A DNA stretch of 64,000 bases from Cheilinus undulatus. Taxonomy: Eukaryota; Chordata; Actinopteri; Labriformes; Labridae. Location: NCBI RefSeq assembly GCF_018320785.1, contig NC_054884.1, positions 26,429,667-26,493,666 on the forward strand, written 5' to 3'. Under the pieces are notes generated by a model. That model made no database searches. It was not told where the DNA came from and saw only the letters and a list, made by a program, of their open reading frames with translations. A program made the translations under genes and the position numbers. This document shows, in pieces, positions 24,220-35,527 of the stretch; the stretch's first letter is position 1; each line of letters begins with the position of its first letter.

Positions 24220-25260
24220 TGACACGGCCCAGACGGTTCTTCAAGTCAGTCACATCAGACTCTTCCACTGCCCGTTTGAAATCAGAGGATGGAATTTTTC
24301 GGTAAAAGACGGGTCACAGCTCTCCTTCCCAGCTCTACAGATGCTTCTTGGTTAATGAAGTAACAACAAATTGGGCCACGGGCTAATTTGGAGTGGCGTT
24401 TCCTGGCCCCTGTTGGCCCATAGAGATGTGTTTCATTTTCTCTTATCAGTGATTCAGTCATGTGGATTTACGCATGGACGCCTCTGTCTCCCCCAATTGC
24501 TGTGCTAATGGAAACTTCGTTAATGTCATTAATCTGCGGGCAGAGACACGCACTAAACACATATTTTGCTGTTTGTTCTCTATTTGTCAAATGATAGCTC
24601 CCTTAATTCAGACTAACTGGGGAGCAACACAAGAAATGAGACAGGAAGGCAAGTACTCAGGTGATATTTTTGTACAAATTTGATCTTTGCTTTTAAAAAT
24701 GCTTGTTAGTGCACTAAATTCCTTTACAATCACCATCCACTGATACATTAGATCCATAATTTAAATTTGGTTGCATAAAGAAAGCCTCCAGACTATGACG
24801 AGTGAATCCAGCGTCGGCTTTCTTTGTCTCAAAGCAGATCTTAATCCCTGCATGGCACAAAGTAACTGATGAGCCAGCCACCAGCATCTTTCAGTGTCCA
24901 TTCAGCATAACAAGATGTGATCAGTAATTATGGCACAACGCTGAACTCTGATCTCTGCTGGCTGGAGGACACAAGTTCAACACAGTTACTTACAATTTAG
25001 CCGCCCAGATTAGTCGGGGGGCAAAATGCCCCTGCCAGGACGGATCCTCGTCATGCTTATTGTATACATATTCTCTATTAGGTAAATCAGTGTGTTTATA
25101 TTGCAGGCAAATTGAGCGTGGCTGCAAAAACTTGGCCTCTGGGTGTTCAGGATCAGGCTGAACTCCAGCCAAGGTCACCTCTTTAATAGCAGAGCTCAAG
25201 GACGGGGGAAGAGGAGGAATGCACCTGCTTTATAAAGAAAAACAGGCTTAAAAAAAACCG
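24220..25260. promoter_or_regulatory. Candidate conserved non-coding cluster
   Basis: About 1 kb is repeat-free with mixed composition and several homeodomain-type cores close together, for example TGCTAATGG, CGTTAATGTCATTAATC (about 24,518-24,535) and CCCTTAATTCAGACTAA near 24,600. A second sub-block at about 24,990-25,190 includes GCCCAGATTAGTCGGGGGG and AGGTCACCTCTTTAATAGC. No exon is seen. The appearance and the gene-desert setting fit a developmental enhancer, but conservation has not been tested. Confidence 0.33.
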
Positions 25261-25511
25261 AGGATAATCATTTAATTTCTAAAGGGTTCATTTGATAAAG
25301 GAGTGCCTGAAAGCAAAACAAAAAATGCTCCACTAATAACATTCGATTAACCCAGGTGTTTGACACTGACAGCTCAACTATTTCACCTCTGTATATATCT
25401 AGGGAAGGACTTTTGGAGTGGAGTGTCAGACCCAACAGTCGCTCCTGTGTTGCGCATAGTAGGACCACCACATAACAGTGGTGGAGTGTTTTGCTGATTT
25501 TCTGTAATGCT

Positions 25512-26600
25512 TCAGTTAAAGGTACAATATGTAAAATTTTGCACTTTTATAACTGTCATTGAAAGAAACAGACACACTGCTATTCACTAAACAGTTAACC
25601 ATTGTTTTTGTTTCATGGATGAATTTCACATGAGGGAAAAAAGCTGTTAAAAAAGGCCTTCCTGGTTTCAATGTACAAGCATTCCCAGAATGCATCGCAA
25701 GTGTGAACTAGGAAGGCAACTATAAACAGCTTTTCTCCCTCATTAGGTTAAATTCGCAGGAAAGCTGCAGCATTTGTTTACTATTGGTATATACTTTGTT
25801 TGGAGTGCAGGTTTTGGTAACATTTTTAAGTGTGAAGTTTTGTTCACATTTTCAATTTAAAACACAAAGTAAGCAGAGACGGTGGTCAGAGCTGAGCAGC
25901 ACCTCTCCTCTCGTCTTATTTTGTAGTTGTTATGAATGAGAGCCCACTGGTGGTGAAATGTATATACTGTGGTGTTAAAAGCCCAGGCTTTTATTTGGGA
26001 AGGGTCAATAGGAGGCAGGTTTTGAAAAATTTTCAGACAAAATCAAGTCACTGCAAAAATGGCAAATGCTGGCTTACATGCCTGTGTTTTTCTGTTTGTA
26101 TGATGCTAAAGTTCAACAAATTTTTTTAATGTATTGCTATTTCTTTTCCTGATTTTTTTATACCAAAATTAATTCTAAACTAAATGAGGCTACAGCAGGA
26201 CTTAAATAAAAGCTGGCTTTTATTTGAAATTTTACAGTAAGTTTATTATCTTTGACTGTGGACTAGTATTGCTTTGCACATATTGGACCATATGTTTTTA
26301 ATATTATCCATTTTTTATTATCTTATTAACTCGTTTATCTAAGAATTTTGCACTTGGAATGCAGAAATTAAAACTGGAGCTCATTTATAAAAGTGTTTCC
26401 ATTCTGTTTGTCCAGCAGAGGGCGCTCTAACTCCTTGGTTTAGAATGCTCCCAGCAATGTCTGCAGCACATGTGGCAGAGCATCTAGCTCAGCAGGCTGC
26501 AGTGGACATGAGGATACTGTTGTATAGTAATGTTCAACATTTTGGCATGGGCATAGCACAAAGGGTACTGATTAGCCAGGCCCACAGTGGGAGTGGGCCC
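25512..26600. repeat. Probable old dispersed repeat
   Basis: It starts with AAAGGTACAATATGTAAAAT, a word shared by a short DNA element family frequent in fish genomes, followed by AT-rich sequence and a CCAGCAGAGGGCGCTC word near 26,412. A clear opposite terminus was not located, so the right boundary is approximate. No coding capacity. Confidence 0.35.
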
Positions 26601-28300
26601 TTGAGAAGCCTGAAATAAAAAGTTTGTTTTGATTGGTTTCTTTGTTTTTTATGTATTTGTAATTGGTGTCATTATTATATCAAAGCGCCTAAATGTCAAT
26701 GGGCATGAGAAAACAAGAAGAGATAAATAAAACCAAACAGTTGGCATCTTGTTCAAACATGAAAGAGCCCAGCATATTATTTTATAAAGTAAAACAGTCT
26801 AAGGCGGATGAAGTTAGTGGTGAAGAAATACATTTTGCAGTATTTAAGCATTTTTCTAATGTGGGGGTTATCTCATTCTTTGGGAATAGGCTAATAAACA
26901 CATTAATAGTACAAGTACATTTGATTTAGTAAAAATATTGCTCATCAATATGGGAAAATTTTAGTTAAAAAATAATTCAAATTCATCAACATTCATAAAA
27001 CAGTGGTTTTGGTTGGGCTGGCCAACTAAGGGGGGTCCTGTATAATTTTCTTTCTGGGGCCCTAAATCCCTAGCTACTCCCTTGCATTTTAGTAAAAGTT
27101 CACCTTAACTTAAAGCTGTCTTTTGGTAATTTCTACTACATCACAATGTTTCAAAACTGGTACACAGTCTGTATTAATACAGTCTTTAATAATTCCAAAT
27201 TAAAAATTCACATTATCAGCCAAAATGTCAGTCTTTGTTTAATTCTTTTCAAAAATCAGTGGCATTATCTGTTTGAACATTGAGATATTGGCCTTACTTT
27301 TAGTCAGCTTAAAGGTTTGAACCTTAGTTACTTGGTTGCCACATTTCTTAGGAGTTGATTCACATGGGTCATGTTGCTATACTTCATAATGAATGACAAA
27401 ACATCTTGAAGGCAAGCTGACCATGAGCTTCATGTCCAGTCTAGGGTCAAGAACGCAGCAATTAAGAAGATGCTAATGGCTCTGACAGTTATGGGTCTGA
27501 GAAAAGCCTCAAATGTCGCTTCAATTAGACAGCACCCTGAAGACGTCATGAAGATTCATTGAACTCAAAAGGTTGAAAACTCCAAACTGTCCTGAATCTC
27601 TGCATCATGCCATCTTTCTTTGATTAACTCTCCACATAGGCTGCAAAGTTTGTTCATCAACACGTTTGAATTTTCCCTCAACTAAGCCCCTCACAGTTTA
27701 GATTCCAAACTTACATGTTTATTCATGCAGATTTTTAAAATCCAACATTATTTCTTGCTTGGTTGATCGACATTTTGATGGCCACACTCACAAAGCCACT
27801 TTTAATGTTGTCATTAGTTCTGCTTCTCTGGTGGCCAAAAGATGGATCCCTAAGTCGCGCGGATCCAATAAGGTTGTATGTGAATGGTTGGAGGAGATAA
27901 ACTACATCTAATAAATGAAAGAAAGACTCATTCACTGATGGAAGACGAGAGGAAGAAGTCTGTTAATTAAAAATATGAAAATGAACAAAATCTCTGACAC
28001 AGTTTTGGGCCCATCTAAAGAGCTACTGTGATTCTCTCTCCACCTTATATGAACTTACTTTAATTAATATGAAGCTGAGAAGGGACTAAAACATATTCAG
28101 ATGATTTTCTTGAGCATAAATCTGTTTTAACCCCTGCTAAAGATGGAAATATAACATTTGAATAAATAACTTGTGCATAAATCATCATACAGCTGTCATT
28201 TTTAAGTTATCAGCTATATCTTCTTCTGCTGTGACGATGTGTGCTGTGAGAAAGGCTCAGTTAAAGAGGGGTAGCAACAACACAGACATGAACTAGAAAC
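26601..28300. other. AT-rich non-coding sequence
   Basis: No gene is seen. A GGGCTGGCCAACTAAGGGGG word at 27,015 looks like the edge of a decayed DNA element. Otherwise nothing is recognised. Confidence 0.45.
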
Positions 28301-28971
28301 GCACTCAGAGAGCGCAGACCTCCGCCATTAGCCCTGTCTCCCAATAGTGAAGAATCCTTTAAAAAATTCCTGGATCCGACCCCATGTGCCCCCCAACACG
28401 GCGTTTGCCGATTACTCCCTCCCCGGTGGGGTGGAAACACGTCGAGGCAAAGCATTGGCTTCGCTACGGGTGCCAACAGATGCACTCATGGTCTCACCGG
28501 ACGACTGAAAGTCATGGCAGAGGGTGAATATTCCTCTATTCCTCCCAGCATTGTGAGTATTCTCACTACAATTCACTGTCTTTCTCTCTTTTACGCTCCG
28601 GCTCATCTCCTCGACCAGGTGTGCCTCTTTCAAACTCTATAAACTCCAAAACTTTGAATGGAAACACACCCAAAATGCTGCTTGGATTGAAGTTACTCAT
28701 GTCCACCATCTCCTGGTGTAAAGTGGTAACAGCGCAGACCTCTGCCATTAGCCCTATCTCCCAATAGTAAAGAATCCTTTAAAAAATTCCTGGATCCAGA
28801 CAGTGATCCAGATCGCTCCCAAAATCTAATCAGTCCTTCCTTATGCCATATTTGACATTTCCTGAAAATTTCATCAAAATCCGTCTGCAACTGTTTGAGT
28901 TATGTTGCTAACAAACAAACTAACAAACGAACAAACCCACCTGATCACACAACCTCCTTGGCGGAGGTAAT
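28301..28971. repeat. Dispersed repeat, copy B
   Basis: This is the second copy of the element at 5792-6468, in the same orientation and clearly alignable end to end by eye. It starts at GCACTCAGAGAGCGCAGACC and ends with CCTCCTTGGCGGAGGTAAT after an (ACAA)n tract. It has the same internal direct duplication (about 28,320-28,378 and 28,742-28,798). That shared architecture shows the composite formed before the two copies dispersed. Confidence 0.75.
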
Positions 28972-29908
28972 GAAACTATCTGAACACCATCAGTCAGTTG
29001 CTGATGTGTCAGAAAGCAGCCAGAGATTAAAGTCAGATTTATTCTTTGTTCTAATAAGTGCATTATATAACTCAGACTGCATACTGAATGAACTGGACCA
29101 CCTTCATTGCTGTGCCTCGGTATAAAATGATCAGTTGCTATTGATCAATAATTTAGACAAGTGCTAGATTATTGACAGGAAGACAAAATATGTTGGGCTG
29201 GCTATGTTACAGAAATCCCCCCATACACTCAATCACTAGAACAGAAATTGCTCCATGGTATATAATAACACAGAGATGTTTCTTTTCCCCCCTGCAGATC
29301 AATGCTAATTGAGGTCCCACATGATGAATGTATTCAGAGACGTTTTTAACCCGCTCACTGCTGAGATGCAACAAGGCGGGCTGATGTTAGGCCTCTGAAG
29401 ATGTGATTTATGAATTATGGTTCATACAGTTTCAATCATTCCCAAACTGTAAATTGATATTTCTTATCCATGTATGTAGGTGTGGAGGGCAAACTTTTGC
29501 TGTAAACATTTGTCTCCAACTTTGAGTGTTTCTGTGTTTGCATGAGAATGAAGAGACAAAATACCATTTTCCTTTTTACAGATTTTGTTGTGTGAAGAAG
29601 GAAAAAACTGAAAACATTTTAAATTTTTGATTAAATGTGCTTCTTTGATCAATTTAGGTTGATATTGGCATCAACTCAAAGCTCTGCTAATACATTCAGA
29701 TGTAAGAAAATAATGAATTAAGTAAAAACTAAAAGAAATCAACATGCATTCTATGCAAGAACAAAAGAGGTGAATCTTTTATAACTAGGGCTGTCCCTGA
29801 TGAGAGATTTTCATTGTTCAATCTGACAGGTCAGATTTTGCAAACAGAGCTCAAAATTTGATGCCAGTAGTACAAACTGAATACTTTGTTTCCAAAGCTG
29901 ATTTGATT
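28972..29908. other. Non-coding; small candidate block at 29,290-29,460
   Basis: No exon or named repeat is seen. The block at about 29,290-29,460 has mixed composition with CAATGCTAATTGAGG and ATTTATGAATTATGG words and could be regulatory; the rest is AT-rich. Confidence 0.35.
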
Positions 29909-30075
29909 GGGCCGCAGATGGCCCAATGGTTTAAGCCACGCCCCATCTACATGGGCAGCCTGAGTTCAAGTCTCACAAGTCTCTCCCCACTCGCCCATCA
30001 CTATTTTTCAGTTCTATCTACTGTCTTCCCCATTAGTAAAGGCATAAAAAGCCCAAAAAATATATCTTAAAAAAA
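29909..30075 (+). mobile_element. tRNA-derived SINE (plus strand)
   Basis: This is the same family as the SINE at 22,647-22,839. It has a tRNA-like head (GGGCCGCAGATGGCCCAATGG), a B-box-like GAGTTCAAGTCTC, and ends in TAAAGGCATAAAAAGCCC followed by an A-rich tail. It is more diverged, and flanking target duplications were not resolved. Confidence 0.65.
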
Positions 30076-30749
30076 GCTCATATTCAGTCATATGCAGAAG
30101 CAAACAGCCCTACTTTAATGTGTTTGTTAAGTCAAGGCTTAGCATTCACTGTTAACTAAATACCCTTCTTCAGGGCCGACCCAAGCCTACATGAGGCCCT
30201 AAACAAATTTCATCTGGGGGATCCTCAACCTTTAATCAGTGTTACTGACTCAATCAGTACCTCAACACCTGAATACCTTCTGTTTATTGTCCTGCAGAAA
30301 CACTTTTCTGAGGTAGCAGAACTTACATGTTTCTTTATTCTATTTTAAAAATGCATTATAAAACACAATACTGAAACTAATTATATATAGAGAGACACAT
30401 TTATATCTTTGGTTGTATCAGAAGTGATTTGTAGCACTTGATCATTGTTATGAGTTATACTGTACTCGTTTATTTCTCACTCATGAACGGTCTTTTTCAG
30501 CTGATGCACATCCCTATGTGATTATTTCTGCTGCCCTCCACTCCTCTGTCTCTACTGGGGTATTTGTTGTACATTTTTTGCAAACAGATGGAAGAAAGGA
30601 TCCTCTCCTGTGGTTTTGGTCATCTAAGGTAAGTCATACTGCAACTGGGTCAAATGCAGGTAAGTGGTTTAAAGATTTGTATTTGTTGTCTAAATGCAGA
30701 AGTTTTGATCTGCCAAATCAACAAGGTTTGGAGTTCTGCTGAAACAGCA
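30076..30749. other. Non-coding; possible DNA-element edge
   Basis: A CAGGGCCGACCCAAGCCT word at 30,172 resembles the terminus of hAT-type elements, but no matching opposite end was found. Nothing else is recognised. Confidence 0.35.
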
Positions 30750-31560
30750 AATCCAAGGTCAACATAAAACATGTCAGAGTTCATAAAATGTTTGATTTCA
30801 AATGTCGTTGTGTGAATTAAAAAAACAAGGTTGAAAAGATGGTCACTATAAAAAACCTGAAAGGTCTTTTAAATAAAACAAATTCTCAGTGTAGTTTCGA
30901 TGTGCAAAACTAACATGATTCAACAATTTAACAAACAACTGCAAAACTGAAACAAAATTCCAAAGATTTTTCTTTAATTATACAAATCCAAACATGTTGA
31001 AAATGATTTTTAACAAACACATCAAATGTAAAACAACAAGGTTTAAAACGTGCTTTGATTGAAAAAGCTGAACAACAAAAATGGGATTTTAAAGTGATTT
31101 ATACTCAACAAAACTCATTAAAAGATACAACCAAAGTGTTAAAGAACCTTAAAATTTCAAATGTCACAAAATACATTGAATGAACAACAGAAAAATATCA
31201 ACCAAAAAAAAATATATATATATATATAAAAACATTTTCACAACACTGTTAAAACAATAATTAAAAAAACTAAAGAAATATGATTCAAACCTTTATTTTT
31301 GACAAAACAACTGCAAAGACTAAAACAAAATTTAAAAGTTTTTTGTATTTAAATATATTTAAACAAATAAAGACTGAGTTTTTAAAACAACTAATTAAAA
31401 TGTAAACATAAAGTTTCAAAAAGTACTTTCAATAAAAAACCTGCAAACAAAGTAACTAAAAAGTGCTTTATACACAACAAGTGCAAATAAAAACAGCCAA
31501 AACTTTACAATATATATATCTAAAAATACTCTTAATAAAAAGCATACAAACTTACCAATC
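30750..31560. repeat. AT-rich degenerate tandem-like tract
   Basis: About 800 bases of strongly A-rich sequence with recurring motifs: AAAACAACAAGGTTTAAAA, AAAAAGTACTTTCAATAAAAA, GTGATTTATACTCAACAAAA and GTGCTTTATACACAACAAG. The recurrence suggests a decayed tandem repeat with a unit of roughly 100 bases. A short (TA)n run lies at 31,211-31,228. No gene. Confidence 0.45.
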
Positions 31561-33020
31561 TGGTTTTCCACTGGGCAAAAGTGTCACAAGGTTTGTAAAT
31601 GGAAAAAACAAATCCCAACCTGATGGACTGGCAGTGGTGACCCCCACCGGAGGGCCCGTGTTAGCTGGCGTTGTGCTGGTGTTCAGGTGGACGGTGCTCC
31701 AGCCTGCAGGTCCACCTCCATCCCATGGCTGTCCATCTACTCTTTAAAAAAATGTTTTGACATCTTTGATTCCACATTTAGGGTGTTTTTAGGTAATGCT
31801 TGTGGAGTGAGGCTAGAGTCAGGGCCTGGACACTGACCAGTTGTCCAGGTGTGCTCAAGCCCCACTGACAGAGATGCTTATGGCTGAACCAACTTTAATT
31901 ATTATGAGGGAAAAGGATCTATTTTATCTTTGTTGCATCATGTGTTTTTAAGTTAAAATTTTAACCTGACCATCTTTTTTTTTGCCTGAAATGTGAGAAA
32001 AAATGCTCACTTTGCTAAATAAGGAGTGGAAATGACACTGTTTTCTTGATAAATGAAAATTTTAAGATTTACTTCATAACTAATGACACTGTGATGTCTC
32101 CTCGGAGGCTTGGCGCTACAATATGATGATCAGCAGAGCTAACAGAAGGATGCCGGTCAATCCCTGAAGCCCTCCAAACACAACTCTCTGTTGGTGCACA
32201 TTCAGCGTGTGGACAGCACACAGCAGATGGGCTAAACCATGCCATCAAGTGGAAAATAGACCTGTTGTGTTGTCACAGAGACAAGTTACATTATAGTCTG
32301 CCATTCAGACCACCAGAGAAAACTGTGAGGAGGATTTTGAGCACAAAGCCACAGCAACAAAGGGATGCTTTAATTCTGTGCTTGCACTCAATCAAGTTTT
32401 AACAACACAGAGGTCTTTGTTACAAAATCTGACTACATGGTCAAAAAATAAACTCACCCTGCAACCTCAAAGGTATTCTTGGCCTTTAAATAAAAACTTC
32501 ATAATAATGCATATAAAGTATTATAGAAAAGTAATTTGTCTCCTGCATGGATTGAAGTTTAACAGACACGCAGCCTCTAAACAAGCAGATTTAACAGATA
32601 AATATCCTGACTCACTGCTGCCATCTTGTGTTGGTTTGAGTCATAAAATCACACATCTTCAATAGATGAATGCTTATAAAATAAGTCAACTTTTTCTAAC
32701 CTTTTTGTTGATTAGATTCAGCAGAAATGAATAAAAACATCTGCATTTTCCCTTAAATGTTCTAAAATCTCAAACTTAAAGAAACTTTTTACAAACTTTG
32801 ATGTTTGTTCTCAGCCATTTTTGTGGATTTTGTGCAAGTGCATTTAAAGTAACTTAATTATAAGTTGAAGGCAGTCTACCACACAGTCTACCAAAATGAA
32901 TTTAATACTGAATAAAGAGGGCGTGAGCGTAATTTCTAACAACTTTTTGCCCACCACAAGCTCAACAGCCTCTGCATATAAGGCAATGGACACAACCACC
33001 AGGCCATTGGCGCCCCTTTT
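31561..33020. other. Non-coding, nothing recognised
   Basis: A GC-richer patch at 31,620-31,740 interrupts AT-rich sequence but shows no recognisable domain or splice structure. No repeat family is identified. Confidence 0.45.
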
Positions 33021-33450
33021 TATTGATTAGGGCCCGAGAACCAAACCTTCGAAACAACCTATTGAAGTTGTAGGCGTTATTATTCTGTCAGAGGAATCGC
33101 TCATTCAAGGGCTTAAACATGCCCAAAAACTCACCAAACTTTATAGGAAACTGCCCACCAGTGGAAATTGTGGTGGATTTTTTCAATACATTTGAGTATT
33201 TTGGTTGAATCATGCAAGTCCATCCCCCAGGGGCCCTAGACATGAGACAGGAGACTGGGTAAAAGATAAGATATTCCTTTATTAGATAATAAAGGAATAG
33301 GGATATTACATAAAACTGGTATGCATATCATGATGAAATGGACAAGAAAATCTCTTGGGACAATCCTCTAAAACAGTGTTTCCCAACCATTTTTCCTTGG
33401 AGCACCCCCTACATGCACCAAGAAAAGCAGCACCCCCCCACCAGGACCCA
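33021..33450. repeat. Decayed DNA-element fragments
   Basis: The part from 33,027 to about 33,240 (starting AGGGCCCGAGAACC) resembles a dispersed fish repeat. At 33,374-33,392 the word CAGTGTTTCCCAACCATTT matches the typical terminus of hAT-type elements and is followed by GGAGCACCCCC. Neither fragment has a matching opposite end that I can see. Confidence 0.4.
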
Positions 33451-34514
33451 AGAGAGGAGAAAAAGTGACACACTGCCGTCAAAAAACCAATGCAGATCTT
33501 ATTTTTTTCACTGATAAACCTACAGAAAAGGCCTATGCATGCTTTTCTTATCAAAATATCTTCGTATAAACTATTTAATAATTGCTATATCATGGTTTTA
33601 GTTTATGTTTGCAGATCTACTTTTGGCAGCCCCAGAGCAGACAAAGCCTGCCCAAATCCCAACAGGAAGTCAACCAACTTCATCTAAATTTCAAAATAAA
33701 GCATTTTTGATGGTGCCAAATGAATTTAGAATGTTGCAACTGTATTACACAGTATTCTGTGTTCTTCCACGGTTTCTGGCAAGACAACAGTATCACACTG
33801 AACAAGCCCACATGTAAACATTTCCCCATAGCAACCATTACTAGCAACAGGAAGTCAAACAATTGATGCGATGGGGAACATTTCAATGTCTCGCCATTTT
33901 ACACAGGAAGAAGAAGTAAGCGTAATTCTCTTGTGAAACAATTTGAAACATACTGGCTTCAAATTTCCCATGTATGATCAAGGTCTTCCTCTGCATAATT
34001 AAAGGTTAATTTTATGATTTTTCTGTTGCACCACCTACTGTAAGCAGACAGTAACACCTCTAAAATAAAACTTTACACCTTCTTTGAGTCTAACATGATA
34101 AAATCCATTCTGCTTTGATCACATCTACATATAAGCATCTTGCTTTGTCATACTGCCGCCAAGTGTTGACTGTCAATACTACCTCATATACAAAGTGTAA
34201 TATGGTAATTATTTAGACTTTGACAGTCCTAGCAGGGTCAACATTGTCTCTATGCTGTGATGCAGCACACTGCACAGGTTGCTAACACTTGGCATGCATG
34301 GGTGTGTTGCCCTTCATTACTGCTCGCAGCCCTAGTTTTCAATTGTATTGTGATTGTTAAATCACATTCGTTTTCATTCTTGTTTCTATAGTGCAAACAA
34401 AACTTGCTATAATCCAGTTTTAACTTAGGCATTCCAGTTTAAGCGTAACACATTGTTAACATCTCTTATAAAACTTTCCTGCCCCTATTTATAATCATTA
34501 GGAGAGAAATGACA
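33451..34514. other. Non-coding, nothing recognised
   Basis: AT-rich intergenic sequence downstream of fbxl15. No exon, RNA gene or repeat family is identified. Confidence 0.45.
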
Positions 34515-34533
34515 CCAGTCTTGGTATTAACAA

Positions 34534-34539
34534 TTTAAT
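34534..34539 (-). terminator. fbxl15: Candidate fbxl15 polyadenylation signal
   Basis: On the minus strand this reads ATTAAA, about 1 kb beyond the stop codon. No canonical AATAAA was found nearer, and the intervening sequence is repeat-free and could be 3' UTR. The choice of site is uncertain. Confidence 0.3.
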
Positions 34540-35527
34540 ATTTCATAAAATGTATAGCTGGGCAGGTACATTTTAAAAAGAGATTGTAAGGGTTAAAGGG
34601 GGAAACATGATAAATTCCTGCAATTATTAACATACAGTATGTTGGGCTATATACAAGTGTTTAAGCTATTAACAATGTGGATTAAAGGGTAGTTTTACCC
34701 TCATCACAAAACATACATGAATGAATACTTCCCCATTAATCTCTGGAGGCATCCAGCCATGCAGGAAGTAATAAAGACACAAAGGTGGTCAAAGTTTTAA
34801 GTGATAAATAACTGTGATTTGTGAAATAACCACTGCTTTACCTTCATTGTACTGTGAGGCATAGGAGGAAAACGTGGAGAATGCTAAGGAGATATTTTGG
34901 GTGAATTATCCTTCAAACTAGCATGTACATGCAAAATGATATGTTTAATTAAACTCAAACATTATTTTAATGTTTCTAAATGAAACATAAGATAAATGTT
35001 TTTCATAAGAAGTTGTATACACAAAGTTAATTATGTACTTTGAAAACAAACATCATTGCTCTTTTATAAAGACATTATTACAACACTATGACTTACAAAA
35101 AGAGCGGTGACATCTTTTGGACATGTGGCAGCGATTTTTCAAAGTTCATGGCTTTTTTTCAGTCACTTTCAAAGTAGACTTGATTTCAGTTCTTCACATT
35201 CAAGTGAGGATTTTCATTTTAAACACAAACTTAAGTGCAATACATCCAGGTCTTCTTGGAATCTTTTGAAACATTTAAGACATTTTAAAGATGAACTCGC
35301 GTGTCTTTGTGATGCAGCTGAGGTCGACTGCTTTGATAAAAACACCTGAAATAAAGAAGGGATTGCTATTACATTATTAGCTGCAAAAAGACAAAGAATC
35401 AATTAAATGTAGAGGGACAAATGACAGGCAGTTTTGGATTCAGACATGTCAGATACTTTATATAACAGACATACAGCTCATATTACCCACCTGTGTGTTC
35501 TTGTTGCACAGATAGATGGCTCTTATC

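Noticed and set aside
31620-31740. GC-richer patch as a possible exon
   Set aside because: No conserved domain or partner exon; splice signals around it are not convincing.
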